A program made the position numbers and the translations under genes. Below, piece by piece: positions 34,790 to 45,536 of a stretch of 64,000 nucleotides of DNA. Each line of letters starts with the position of its first letter. Position 1 is the stretch's first letter. The notes below the pieces were generated by a model. It was not told the origin of the DNA and did not search any database. It saw nothing but the letters and a program-made list of their open reading frames with translations. This DNA is from Solenopsis invicta (taxonomy: Eukaryota > Arthropoda > Insecta > Hymenoptera > Formicidae): contig NC_052665.1 in the NCBI RefSeq assembly GCF_016802725.1, positions 23,317,001-23,381,000 of the forward strand. Reading direction: 5' to 3'.

Positions 34790-34868
34790 TGTAACAATAC
34801 GCCCCTCCACCGTGCCGCCACTCCGGACCGACCAACCGTCGAACGCACCGCAGCCGAGCACGTGTGTC

Positions 34869-34906
34869 TTACGTAAGACCCACGCGCGTGCAATCGGCTT
34901 ACGTAA
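34869..34906 (+). promoter_or_regulatory. Paired TTACGTAA palindromes in U3
   Basis: TTACGTAA occurs at 34869-34876 and 34899-34906, exactly 30 bp apart, each within CTTACGTAAGACC. This is the optimal site for PAR-type and E4BP4/vrille-type bZIP proteins. It lies about 115-150 bp upstream of the TATA box. Confidence 0.5.
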
Positions 34907-35093
34907 GACCACCGCATGCTACCGCGCGCGACCGACGCGCTACGCGCCGCGTTCCGAAAGCGCTCCCACTCTAGCCGGCCCGTCCGCGCGCGCTGATTGG
35001 TCCGTTCAGCCGCGCGGAACGATATATAAGCCGGCAGCGGGCAGCGTAAAGGAGAGATCCGTCCGAACATCCGATCTCATCGGATCCTTTCCA

Positions 35094-35503
35094 GCGCTGG
35101 GCATACTCGGCGCCTCCTAGCTCGGGGATTCTCGAGCACCTCCTCGGGAACGGGCATTCTCGTTCCAACCTTCCCGCGACGGGTAAAACCGTCGTCCCCG
35201 AGGCCGGGTATGCTCGGCCAATCCGATCCGCTCAGCCGCGCGACGGGCATTCTCGTCGCGCAGGCCATCCAATCCGATCAGCCGTGTGACGGGCATCCTC
35301 GTCACGCGGCTAATCCGGACCGTCCGGCCGGACAACGGGCATTCCCGTACGTCCGGCTAAATCCGATCCGAATCCGTTGCGCCGTGCGGCGGGTATTCTA
35401 CCCGCACGGCAATTCCGTTTCCGTTCGGCTGGACGACGGGCATTCTCGTCGTCCGGCCACTCCGACCAGACCGTTCCGAGTGTCCCCGGGAATTCTCGGG
35501 GAC
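35094..35503 (+). promoter_or_regulatory. Array of ten hairpins with a conserved 8-base loop
   Basis: Starting about 65 bp after the TATA box, ten inverted repeats follow each other. Loops are GGCATACT (35100), GGGATTCT (35125), GGCATTCT (35153), GGTATGCT (35207), GGCATTCT (35246), GGCATCCT (35292), GGCATTCC (35338), GGTATTCT (35392), GGCATTCT (35439) and GGAATTCT (35489). Each is closed by a different but complementary stem of 5 to 12 bp, usually ending in G|loop|C. An eleventh hairpin without the loop motif is at 35177-35194. Spacers tend to contain ATCCGATCC. The array would lie in the transcribed R-U5 region. Confidence 0.8.
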
Positions 35504-36312
35504 CGTCCGCGCCGACACCGTTCTAGTGTCCGCCACCGTACCTCCCGGGCTAACCCCGCGAGATGAGGCCGAACCGGCCGACCCCGTCGACAGCCCGCGC
35601 ACAGCGCGAGGGCGTCGAGTACCGAGACCGTAACCGGTCAACCGCACGGGCCAATCGGGCCCCGAGCACGGCATTAGAGTGGACCGCCGCGCGGCCACTC
35701 TAACAAACGGATACCGTACGCCTAGAGCGTAAACCGAAGCCGTCCGTAGATCACACGACTCATCCGAGTCGTTACATTGCGATAACCGCGAGTCCGTTCC
35801 GACATCGCACGTTCCGCCGCGAACTTTGTATATAGATCTATGTTGTTAAACCGAGCAACCCCGCTTGCTACTTCCGCGCGCAAAGCGCCTAGTCACTGTC
35901 CGTCCGTTTCCGAATTGTTAAAGTCCTTTCCGTTTAGATATTAAGTACCGCGCAAATACGTTGCGACATGTTCTCTTAAATTCACGCGGGCCGACGACCG
36001 CGCCGTTAAGTGCCGCGACACTATTCGACTACCACGTGATTGTTCTCTTGATTTCACGCGGGCCGACGACCGCGCAATTGAGGGCCGTAATGTTGTACAA
36101 GGAGCTCAGTATTATCCGATAACGATATCGGAACTGTATAATTTCACTTTGTACTAAAGCATAGCTAAATATATTTTGACCTCTTTCATTTTTACTACCA
36201 AAATACGGCGTTATCATTTCGACACGAACCCGGACATCCGGCGAGCACATCCGAGCATCCGATCCTGAACCTAAAATCCCGTAACCGACACCGAGGAAGT
36301 ACCAGCGTTACA

Positions 36313-36424
36313 ATATTAATAATTAATATTTAAACTTTTTAACAAATATTCAAATTAATAATATTTTAAAATAAAAATTTAAAAAGTGTATAAATAAAAA
36401 ATAGTAGTATATTAATAAATTTAC
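36313..36424. other. AT-rich start of the OB-fold gene's first intron
   Basis: Short AT-rich segment between the solo LTR and exon 1 of the minus-strand gene. Confidence 0.4.
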
Positions 36425-36549
36425 TTGTTAGATTTATCCAAGCAGTTCTTTTTAAATAAATCATTATTTTGTTTCTCCACATTAACCATTTTTATGTCTT
36501 GTAAAATTTTTATTTTATTCTTCTCTCCTTGTTGATTTATTTTCGGCAT

Positions 36550-37610
36550 TATTGCTTATAAACTTATTTTCTTAGTAACTTATTTATATCTAAAACATAC
36601 AGAAATATATATAAAAATATAAATATCACATATAAAATGATTTGTTGATAAAAATAAAAATTAAATCATGGACTTAAGAATAACTTATCGTATCTCACTT
36701 GATGATATTAATGCACGACGAAATAAAAGTAGCGCTTAATGATGAATATGCTAAAAGTTTGAAAGTATACAAATATATATATTTATATATTTACTTCGTA
36801 CGTTCTTAAAAGCGATTTTTTATATTTTATAATATTAGATACTATAAATGAATATTGATATGTGATTTCGTGTAATGTAATTCGTCGGTATCTATTTATA
36901 TGTTGCTATGTATTGCATTTATTTTTTTTCTTATTACCAATTATCATCTGACTATATTAACAGAAAAAAGTTTACAATTTTTACAACCTTTGATTCTAAA
37001 AACGTTAGATTTCTTTTTTTAAATGTTTTTCACTAAAGGATTATAAGTATTATAACAGTAATTAAAATATGAATTATCCATTGCTTTATAAAGACTTTAA
37101 ATTTATATATAATCTCAAATATAATTTAATATGAAATAATATAAATAAAAAAATTGCAAATGAATAATATAATACAATATTATAAATATGGTTAAACTTG
37201 ATTTAAAACAAACTATTAGTGTGTATAGTAATACATCTTGATTAAATTTACAGATTTATGATTTTTTGGGTTTACTAAAAAGAGATAATGTTTGCTTAAA
37301 GAAATTTTCATTTTTATAATATAAAATATCAAAATATCATGTAATAATATTCCCCCTCTTATTAAAAAAAAAATCATCAAATTCGAGTTCAATTGCATTC
37401 TTAATTTCTTTCGTTCTTTATTTAAAAATCTTTACCTCCTCTGTCTCCTTTAATTCCTTTCTCTTTTCTATTTTACTCTCTCACAATTCTTCCTCCTTCC
37501 TTCTTACATTATTTCATTCCTTTTCTTTTCCTTATCCTCATTGCACATTTTTTAAAATTTTTGCTAAAAGAGGTAATTTTCGATTAAATAAATCTTAAAA
37601 TATATATGAT
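36550..37610. other. AT-rich intergenic DNA
   Basis: By position this is the upstream region of the minus-strand OB-fold gene. No clear promoter motif. A pyrimidine-rich tract at about 37400-37530 resembles 38550-38700 on the other side of the element at 37611. Confidence 0.4.
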
Positions 37611-38505
37611 AGGGTAAAGTCGGTATATACGCCGCAGCTATCGAAAATTTAATTTATTAAGTATTATTTACTATGTTTAAGGAAAATAAATTAGGCTAAT
37701 AAAAACTTCATACTGTTTACTATTATAAAAAAAATTTTACGTATGAAATATTTCTTTTCTTATACTTGAAAAAAAAAAACTTAAAAAAATCCTTGCATTT
37801 TTGTCATATAAAAAAAGTGGCGGGATTTACGACTACTCATGTGTAAGATACACGGCGCATCGAAATTTACAAATAATATTTTCAGATATGATATAAAATA
37901 ACATAATAACTTACAAAATGTGTTTATAAAGTTTATTAGGGAATAAGAACAGTAAATATGTATTCAAAGTAATAATAATGCAATATTAAAGAAATTAATT
38001 TGCACAGACATCAACAGAGTGCGCATTGTGTTCTCAACATAGTGCTTAACATAGAGTAAGTGCTGCTTTCCAATCACGCAGTGTCTCTACGGCATAAATC
38101 CCGTTCGCTGAAAAGGCCGTATATCCTAAACAAATGGAATATACAAGATATCAAACTAAATAAAGAATACAAGAGCTATGCATTTGAATCTTGCTTGTAT
38201 TTTATCCTTTACTATCGCTCTACATTTACATATCATGAAATAATCATTATGCTTTTTATATTTTCTACAGTAATTATTTTACGTAGACGGTAATACACGA
38301 TCGCGCTACTTCTACGTGAAAAAATTAATTCAATTTACTATATTTTCGTTAATATTAACAATAAAGAACTGTAATTACAATACAATACTAATATAAGATA
38401 AAGGCATATAACAAAATAGTTCTGAGCAAACTATCTTTATTTCTTCTATTTTTTCTGACTGCTGCGGCGTACATCCCCCCGCGGCGTAAATACCGACTTT
38501 ACCCT
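37611..38505. mobile_element. Non-autonomous DNA element, 895 bp, with terminal inverted repeats
   Basis: Terminal inverted repeats AGGGTAAAGTCGGTATNTAC and complement, followed inward on both sides by GCCGC, with ATGAT immediately outside each end (37606-37610 and 38506-38510). Internal frames are short (about 77 codons at most) and without known motifs, so it depends on a transposase elsewhere. The 5-bp target duplication leaves the superfamily open. Confidence 0.75.
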
Positions 38506-39294
38506 ATGATATTTACCAATTATCAAAAATAACCTTCATGTTCAATTGCACTTGTAATTTCTTTTATACTTCATTTAGAAATGTTTACCTTCTCCGTCTT
38601 CTTTATTTCTTTTTTTTCTCTTTTATTTTATTCCTATTTTATGGTCCTTCAATTTCTTTCTCTCTCTCTATCTCTCTTTCTCTGATTTTTGAGTTTGACT
38701 CCTTCCTTGTCCCCCCGTTTTTCTTTCTTTCCTTCTATCCGTATATTAAAATCTTTTTTTCACCTTCCATTCCTTTGACCATTTCCTGTAAATGAAATGT
38801 AACACAAAGTATTCACGTACTTGGTTCTGTATATGAGAAATGGAAAAGTGTTTAATTTGAAACTTATCTGGGACACATTCGTTGACAGCAATACCAGCAA
38901 TTATATTCATTGATGATTGATTAGTACGCACGACACGATACGCCTTCCAAACGTTGCAAACTTTCACGATTTGCGCATGACGCAACGTAAAAAAATACAC
39001 GACGACAATTATACACCGGAAAAACGTACGTTTCGACTCGTCACTAACCTCGCGCACGTGCACACACCATTTAACCCCGTCGCACGTCAAAACGCGAACT
39101 GTCATTACACGCATGGTGGAAAGAAACAAGGTGAACCATTCCGGTAGATGCGCAGTCGTCCAAAAGTAGTTAGCCAATCAGCTTTTCCCCAAAATTCAAA
39201 TTCAATATGGTCGACACAATAAAGTAAGAATACTCTTACTTCATAGTCGACACTAACATGTGTCATTGATAAAAGTTTAACTTTAATTGATTAA

Positions 39295-39298
<4 letters not shown>
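38506..39298. other. AT-rich DNA, no gene recognised
   Basis: A pyrimidine tract (38550-38780) and an open minus-strand frame (39177-38746) without recognisable domains or splice context; I do not call it a gene. Confidence 0.4.
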
Positions 39299-39335
<37 letters not shown>

Positions 39336-39337
<2 letters not shown>

Positions 39338-41232
39338 GACGTGCAGTTTTAGCTGCCTCGCCACTCCGTCTTCCGCCTAAGCGGCGCGCGAGAAGGCGCG
39401 TATGACCGGGTCGGGAGCTCAGCGAGAGAACGAAATCTCCGGCGGGACTGCGTTGTGCGTTATTTTATTTAATCATTCGCGGCTTCTTTTATGTAACCGC
39501 GGGCACCTCGACAAACGCCGCCGAAGGACCAGCAGCGGCGAGGGAGACGGACAGCGACCGGGAAAGGAGAGGGCGATCGTCCAGGGCCGGCGCCCCGGAA
39601 AACGCCGACGGAGAGGAGGAGATAAGACGTGGCGACAGCTAAGCGCCACGCAAAGGAGGCTCGCGAGTGTCACAGCTGATGGACAGGCTGGGGCGGACGA
39701 ACGGCCAGGACGAGGGCCGTCGAATGCCGGCTGTCCATCGAGGAGGGTAGCGGCGAGGAGTCGCCGCTGGAAAAATCCTGCTGCTGTTGTCGTCCGCGAG
39801 AACGACGAGAACGACAAGGATGTTGGATGCCAACGGGGACCGCACGACACCTGCGGAGACCCGACACTGCGCTGCCGTGACGTCACGGCTAGATAAGGGC
39901 GGCCGCTGATAGGCCGCGCCGCTAGGCGCAAGGATATCTCGCACCCTGTAGGAGGGGTAGCGCTCATCGATCGTGCATCGAGCGCGATCCTCTCGGCTTT
40001 TGCGTGCGACCCGTTCGACTGCGTGCGTGTGCGGAAAGGAGCGAGCGAGTGCAAGCTATCGGTCGGCTATCGGCGTGTCCGCTATCGGAAGGAGTGCCCG
40101 GCCTTGGCGAGCGTCGTCGGAGCGAGTTAAGGACACCCGAGGACCCGGAGGAGGACCGTGCGGAAGTCGAGGTGACCCTCTAACCTTCGTGTAAAGCCAC
40201 GAGCTGTCGGTGTCGACCGGCTCGCGTTCTGAGGTGGAGCTATTAGGTTCGTGTGCGAGTGCGTCCGCTGCGTGGCGATTGAACGCACCTTGCTTCTTGG
40301 TGTTTGGCTGGCTCTCCACCGCAAGCGCGAGACCTCGTCGAGGCACCCAGCTGTCGGCGGCCGCGTGTGTTTTAGCTGTCCCGCCGTGGAGGTTCGCGAA
40401 CGACCGGCTTCCCGGAAAGCCGCAAAGCCCTCGCGCACGTGCGCGAGTCGTGTCTCGGCCGTGATCGCACGGCCGCTCGGGCTATCGGTGCGTTGTTACA
40501 GCGTGTGTGTTGTATTAATTTTGTAGCGTGGTTCCGGCGATTGCGTTGTCGCCGGCGAGGATTTTACTGTACACTTTTGTCGTGGAATTGCGTGGCTCGC
40601 CTTAGCGGAGGCTTTGCGTTCGCGTTCTCGCCGCGCCGGTCAGAGCGCGCGTGATTGGTTGCCGCGCCTCGCGCGGGACCAGTCGTTGTGATCGGCGCGT
40701 GTCGCGTAATTATGGTTGGAGTCGAGATAGTTCCCGCGTCCGGCTTCCTAATTTCTGTTGTCAACTCCTTATCTCGTTGCTTTTCTTTACTACGCTAACC
40801 GTCTTTTTTTGTTTTGCCTTATTTGATTGTATGCCGTCGCTATTATTCACTGCAATACATGTGTTCTCTCTCTGTTATATCGGCCTGACTTTACTTGATT
40901 TCTCGCCTACCCGTCTCCTCCAGTAAGAGAGCCGCTTCGTCCCTGTCTCCGCTACCCCGCCCCTCTACCGGTTAAAGGAGTTAGCAGGCCGCGTGCGAGT
41001 GACGATTTCGCGTTTTGTGTGACGAGCTATCGCGTGATACGAATTGGCGTTTAGCGTGGAATGAACCCGGCGACGCGACCGGTGTAATCGCGTCTGGCGC
41101 CCAATTTCGCGATTTGGTTGGAATCTAGTTATCGGTATTCTCGTCGCTCTCGCGCGCGCTTTGTGTAGCGTCTCCGCTACCTTGTTTGATCGCGTATCTC
41201 GCCGTTGCTCTCCGGCGTCGGAAAAGTACGTG

Positions 41233-41235
<3 letters not shown>
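39336..41235 (+). repeat. Long solo LTR between two (TA)n tracts
   Basis: A GC-rich unit of 1900 bp beginning TGTGACGTGCAG and ending AAGTACGTGACA, inserted within a TA microsatellite (39299-39335 and 41236-41285). No primer site, gag or pol lies adjacent. A diverged inverted fragment of the same family is at 1260-1870. Open frames inside reflect GC richness. Confidence 0.65.
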
Positions 41236-41285
<50 letters not shown>

Positions 41286-41288
<3 letters not shown>

Positions 41289-41407
41289 ATATATTATATA
41301 TAAAAGTATATATTAAAGTTATATATTATTAAAGTATATTAAAGTTATATATTATTAGAGTATATTAAAGTTATATATTATTAAAGTCATTAATATGCCG
41401 AGTTGTT
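41286..41407. repeat. AT-rich short tandem repeat and left target duplicate of the LINE
   Basis: Units of about 26 bp containing GTTATATATTATTA..AGTATATTAAA repeat at 41310-41385. AATATGCCGAGTTGTT at 41392-41407 is the upstream copy of the LINE target duplication and holds the original start codon context of the THAP gene. Confidence 0.7.
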
Positions 41408-44045
41408 GGAGGGCGGAGGGAAGAGAGAACCGGGAAAAGGAAAGGGAGAGGAAGAAGGGGGGTTTAGACGGAAAAGGGAAAAAAGAAATTTGAGGAATAC
41501 CTTGAAAAAAGGAATAGTGATAGTGAGGGGGTAGGGGAGGTTTTGAGGAAAATAAAGAAAAAAGTAGAAGTGGCATTAGAGAGAGTAGAGAAGGAAGAGA
41601 AGAAGGAACGGAGAGGATGGTGGGATGAGGAATGTAGGGATAGGAAAAGAGAGGTTATGGAGGAATTAAAATGGTGGAGGAGGAGAGGGGGAGAAGGGAA
41701 AAAATATAAAGAAATGAGAAGGAGGTACAGGGAACATTGTGAGAAGAAGAAGAAAAAGGAGAGGAAAAAATGGGAGAGGGAAATAGAAAAAATAAGATCC
41801 GAAAAGAATGTGTGGAAGGTAGTAAATAAAGGAAACAGGAAGAGAAAGAGAGTCAGGGAAGGGATTGAAATAGGGGAGCGAGAGAAACACTTTAGAGGGG
41901 TGCTGGGGGGAGTGGAGTGGAGGATAAGAGGGGAGGTAATGGGGAGAAAGGTAGAGGAGGAAGAAGAGATTAGTAGAGAGGAAATTGATAGGGCGATAAG
42001 AAGATTGAAGGACAAAAAAGCGGCAGAAGGGGATGGGATGACGAATGAAGTATGGAAATATGGGGGAAAAGAAATAAGAGAATGGCTGTGGGAGATATGT
42101 AATAGAGTGTGAAAGGGAAAGGGATGGCCGGAAGATTGGAGAGAAGGGATAGTGGTACCGATAGTGAAAAAGGGGGAGGGGAAAAAGGTAGAAGACTATA
42201 GGGGGGTTACGCTTACGCAAACGGCGTATAAAGTGTACGCGGCGGTTTTGGCGGAGAGATTGAGGGAAGAAGTGGAAAATAAAAGGATATTACCACCGAG
42301 TCAAACGGGGTTTAGGAGAGGGGTAGGAACGATAGACCACATATACGTGTTAAATTATTTAATAAATAAGAAAATAGCGAAAACAGAAGACAAAATAGTA
42401 GTTATGTTTGTGGATATGAAAGCAGCGTTTGATTCGGTCGATAGGGAGATACTGGTACAGACAATGAGGAGGAAGGGAGTGAGAGAGAGTCTGGTGGTGA
42501 GGTGTAAGGAAGTTTTGGAGGAGACAATAAATAAAGTAAGGGTGGGAGAAAGGGAAGAGGAAAACTTTTGGACAGGTAGAGGAGTGAGACAGGAATGTCC
42601 GTTGAGCCCATACATGTTCACACTACTGCTAGCGAATTTGGATGAGGAATTGGGAAAGGGGGGATGGGGGGGAGTAAAGGTGAAGGGAAGAAAAATCAAT
42701 TCCCTGGCGTATGCGGATGATGTGACGGTGGTGGCAGAGGATGAAGCAAGGATGAAAGGGTTAATAAAAACATTAGAAGGATATGTAGAACAGAAAAGAT
42801 TAGAGGTAAATGTGGAAAAAACAAAAGTGATGAGATGTAGAAGAGGGGGTGGAAGACAAAAAAAGATAATATGGAAATGGAAAGAAAATGAAATAGAGGA
42901 AGTGAAAAGGTATAAATATCTGGGCTACATGATGATGGCAAATGGGGGACAGAAAGAACATATAGAGGAGAAAGTCAAAAAAGGAGCGGTGGTGATGAGA
43001 GAAGTATAGAAAATAGGAAAGAGGAAATTTGGAAAAGACTGGGCTAGAAGAATGTGGTTATTTGATAGATTGGTATGGACGGTGGTTAGCTATGGAGCAG
43101 AAATTTGGGGGTGGAAAGAAAGGGAAGGGATAGAGAGGATACAGAACAGGTATTTGAAGTGGGTAATAGGGGTGGGAAGGTACACACCGGGGTACATGGT
43201 AAGGGTGGAGATGCAGAGGGAAAAATTAAGGGGAAGGACAGGATTGAGGGCATGAAGTCATGAAAAGAAACTGGGAGAAGGAGGAGAGGGCGAGTTGGCA
43301 AGTTTGTGTTGGGAGGAGATAAGAGGTAGAGCGAAGGAGGGAAAGGTGATGGGAAAATGGGAGGAAGAAGAAGAGGTTTTTTTGAAGAAAAGAGCTGGAA
43401 TATCAAGGAGATAGAAAAGTTGAGAGAAGAGGGAGGGTTAAGGGGGAAAGAAGTGGTAACAAGAGAGAGGAGGCGGCAGGAAAAGGAAAGGTGGGAAAAA
43501 ATTAGGAACTCGAGATTCAACAGATGGTATAACAGAGTGAAAGGAAAGGGAGTGCCGGAGTACTTGAAGAGGGATTGGAAAGAGGAAAGATGGAAAAGGA
43601 TTGCGAGGTTTAGGTTAGGAGACGGTATGAGAGGAGGTAGATACTGGGAAGAGAAAGAGAAAAGAAAGTGTAGAATATGTGGATGGGGAGAGGAAACGTG
43701 GGAACATATATGGGAGGAATGCACGGATTGGGGGACGGAAAAGAGATGGCAGAAGATAGTATGAGAGGTTTTAGGTGAGAGAGGGGAGGGAGAGGTTTGG
43801 ATGAAAAAACTGGAGGAGATGAGGGAGGGAGGAGGGTGGCTGGGTATGAATGAGAGTGTGGAAGAAAGCGGCGGAAACGGAGGTCCAAAGAATGAGTGTG
43901 GAGGTATGAATGGATGAGTAATTTTTCTCTCTCTCTCTCTCTCTCGTGCGTTGTAAAGAATGCAAGGAATAAAAATGTTGAAACTATGTAAGCGGAGCGG
44001 AAGTCCGCAATGTACTCCGCAAGGAATAAAGTACCTTACTTCTTC
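41408..44045 (+). mobile_element. 5'-truncated LINE inserted at the THAP gene start codon
   Basis: 2638-bp non-LTR element flanked by the 16-bp duplication AATATGCCGAGTTGTT (41392-41407, 44046-44061). The 3' end reads GGAATAAAGTACC with a CTT-rich tail instead of poly(A). This is the most complete of three copies in the window (the others are 11676-12592 and 32967-34141). The clade is not assigned. Confidence 0.95.
41480..43763 (+). pseudogene. LINE ORF2: linker, reverse transcriptase and cysteine-rich C-terminus
   Basis: The endonuclease is missing through 5' truncation; the frame opens in the linker (GWWDEECRDRKREV near 41615). Reverse transcriptase motifs are VEDYRGVTLTQTAYKVYA, PPSQTGFRRGVGTIDHI, FVDMKAAFDSVDRE, GVRQECPLSPYMFTLLLANL, the catalytic YADD in LAYADDVTVVAE, and RYKYLGYMMMANGG. 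The C-terminus has CRICGWGEETWEHIWEEC near 43675. Breaks are TGA at 42110-42112, TAG at about 43006-43008 (a tryptophan in the 33-kb copy), a stop at 43253-43255 and a frameshift near 43350. Confidence 0.9.
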
Positions 44046-44048
44046 AAT

Positions 44049-45292
44049 ATGCCGAGTTGTTTTGTAAAAAATTGTAAAAGTCGGACAATCTATGTTTTTA
44101 ATAAGTGCGTAAGGTATTCTTCATTTCCTCAAGATTCGGAATTGCGATTAAAATAGTTGAAGGCTTGTCGCACAGATGACAATTACTCATGGTAAATATA
44201 AATATCATTTTAATTAATTTAAAAGAAATTATATTAAAATTAAATTATATATCATAAAAACTAAAATCATATACCTTTAACATTTTGTCTGTATGTTTTA
44301 GTAAATATACGCAAGTAGTTATTATATTATGCAAGAGAATGAAAAAATTTATTACTTATATATGTAACTTTCAGAACGAGATACACTTTTCTTCTGACTG
44401 TATGGAATATCAAACGACGAAACTTTGTTCCAAAGATAATTCATCAAAAGTTATTTGCAAATTAAGAAAAGATTTGATACCAACAGAGCTACTCGACTTG
44501 CCAAATAAAAAGCAGAAACTGTTATGTAAGGCAACTTGTGATAATGATGCAGGATTTTCACAGAAAAGTGTTTGGTAAGATGTAATACAGCCGCAAAAAT
44601 TATTTTTTTATTAAAAAAAATAATCTTAATCTTTTTTTATTAAAATATAATAATGCATTGTTTATGATGGATACAGTCCTGGAATACCAACGTACGCAGA
44701 AGTGGTTAATTGTACAAAACATAATCTTAAAGCAGACATCTGGATCCCACAAGATATTAGTGAACCAAGCAGTTCTGCGCTATATACAACAAATGTACAA
44801 GAAAGAATGTTATCAGACAGCATCAATTTTAATGAAGAGTATGTACTCTTTCAAATAATATTAATTCTTCTCCGTTTAATCCCAAAATCATATTAAATTA
44901 ATATAATTAATATAATAAAGGTTCCGATAGCGCACGGTGCGATAGCTCACTAACCAATCATCTTGACTTATTTAACCCAACCTACGGAAAATCTCTAGGC
45001 ATCTGCCATTGTGAGTGGTTTGTGTGCTATTGGGATGTGCGCTATCGGGACCTACCGTATAATAAATATAATAAATATAATAAATAAAAAATAAATAGTG
45101 TGCACTCAGTGCGCACTAGTTTTCCCAATGAAAAACGTTATTACATAAGTCAATAATAATAATTGTAATAGATTGTTTTTAAAAAAGTTGTATTATTGTA
45201 TGTACTTTATATTTCTCAGATCTTCGCCGCAATCGAAAAAAATAAAAACGCCAGAAGAATTTGAAAAGTTAGTGACGTTTTGGCAGAAGTAA
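44049..45292 (+). pseudogene. THAP-domain protein gene, four exons, damaged
   Basis: Exon 1 (44049-44191) starts MPSCFVKNCKSRT, the C-x4-C start of a THAP zinc finger, and continues YSSFPQDSELRLK then TAG at the position of the near-invariant THAP tryptophan, so W to stop is likely. Exon 2 (44375-44574) reads EIHFSSDCMEYQTTK and KLRKDLIPTELLDLP, comparable to the histidine and the P of the THAP C-terminal part. Exon 3 (44677-44838) and exon 4 (45220-45292) join in phase and end FEKLVTFWQK-stop. The exon 1 to 2 junction does not keep phase. THAP proteins bind DNA; here the upstream region is displaced 2.6 kb by a LINE. An allele with TGG in exon 1 might still be coding. Confidence 0.65.
44893..45219. 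other. Intron of the THAP gene, AT-rich
   Basis: Contains the pair GATAGCGCACGGTGCGATAGC (44927 on) and TGTGCGCTATCGGG (45035 on), which form a loose inverted repeat about 130 bp across. Otherwise AT-rich. Confidence 0.4.
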
Positions 45293-45536
45293 AAGACAAA
45301 AATAAACAGCTTGTGGAAGGAAACAAGGTGAATCATTACACGGAATTGTGGGAATTCGACCAATCAATTGTTCCCCACGCAGTGACGCGCATATTTTAAA
45401 TGTACAAGATTGGAAATTAAAACATGATACATTTATATTAGAAATTAAATTTTTATTATATCTTAAATAATTATATTACATATATGTTTCAATTGTTTTT
45501 TTAATGTTATTTTTTAATATTATTTCTTGATTTTGT

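Larger units (their letters stand above)
34790..36312 (+). repeat. Solo LTR of a gypsy-like element, 1523 bp
   Basis: A GC-rich island in AT-rich DNA. It starts TGTAACAATACG and ends GCGTTACA, and ATAT lies immediately on both sides (34786-34789 and 36313-36316), consistent with a 4-bp target duplication. A TATATAAG box at 35022-35029 gives the plus orientation. There is no internal region, so it is a product of LTR-LTR recombination or an otherwise reduced copy. A 72-bp tandem duplication containing CACGCGGGCCGACGACCGCG lies at about 35970-36113. The superfamily is inferred from length and target size only. Confidence 0.7.
17152..36549 (-). pseudogene. OB-fold (RPA-like) protein gene with a giant intron; probably broken
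   Basis: Proposed exons on the minus strand are 36425-36549, about 18600-18758, 18027-18176, 17389-17568 and 17152-17315. Exon 1 starts MPKINQQGEKNKIKILQDIK and ends in phase 2 at AACAA|gtaaat. Exon 2 (acceptor ttatag) needs exactly that phase and reads KDKEEVISFASDEMLESIQF. Exon 3 has VGFIDEIDGPKIVEKVQHYQ and VQIVVWNKDIDRVK. Exons 4 and 5 join in phase and read EKGQFVEIKGYVKI, NDVFFLEVENVSDI, then IGTKLIIRKSSFKD to a stop. The strand pattern (GFIDEI, VVWNKDI, VEIKGYVKI) resembles OB-folds of replication protein A-like single-strand DNA binders. There is no clear donor for exon 2. Exon 3 meets a TAA (18031-18033) that one missing base would remove. Intron 1 (18759-36424) is filled with retrotransposons. 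Confidence 0.5.

Noticed and set aside
38746..39177. 143-codon minus-strand frame
   Set aside because: No recognisable domain, no splice sites and no codon signature; probably chance.
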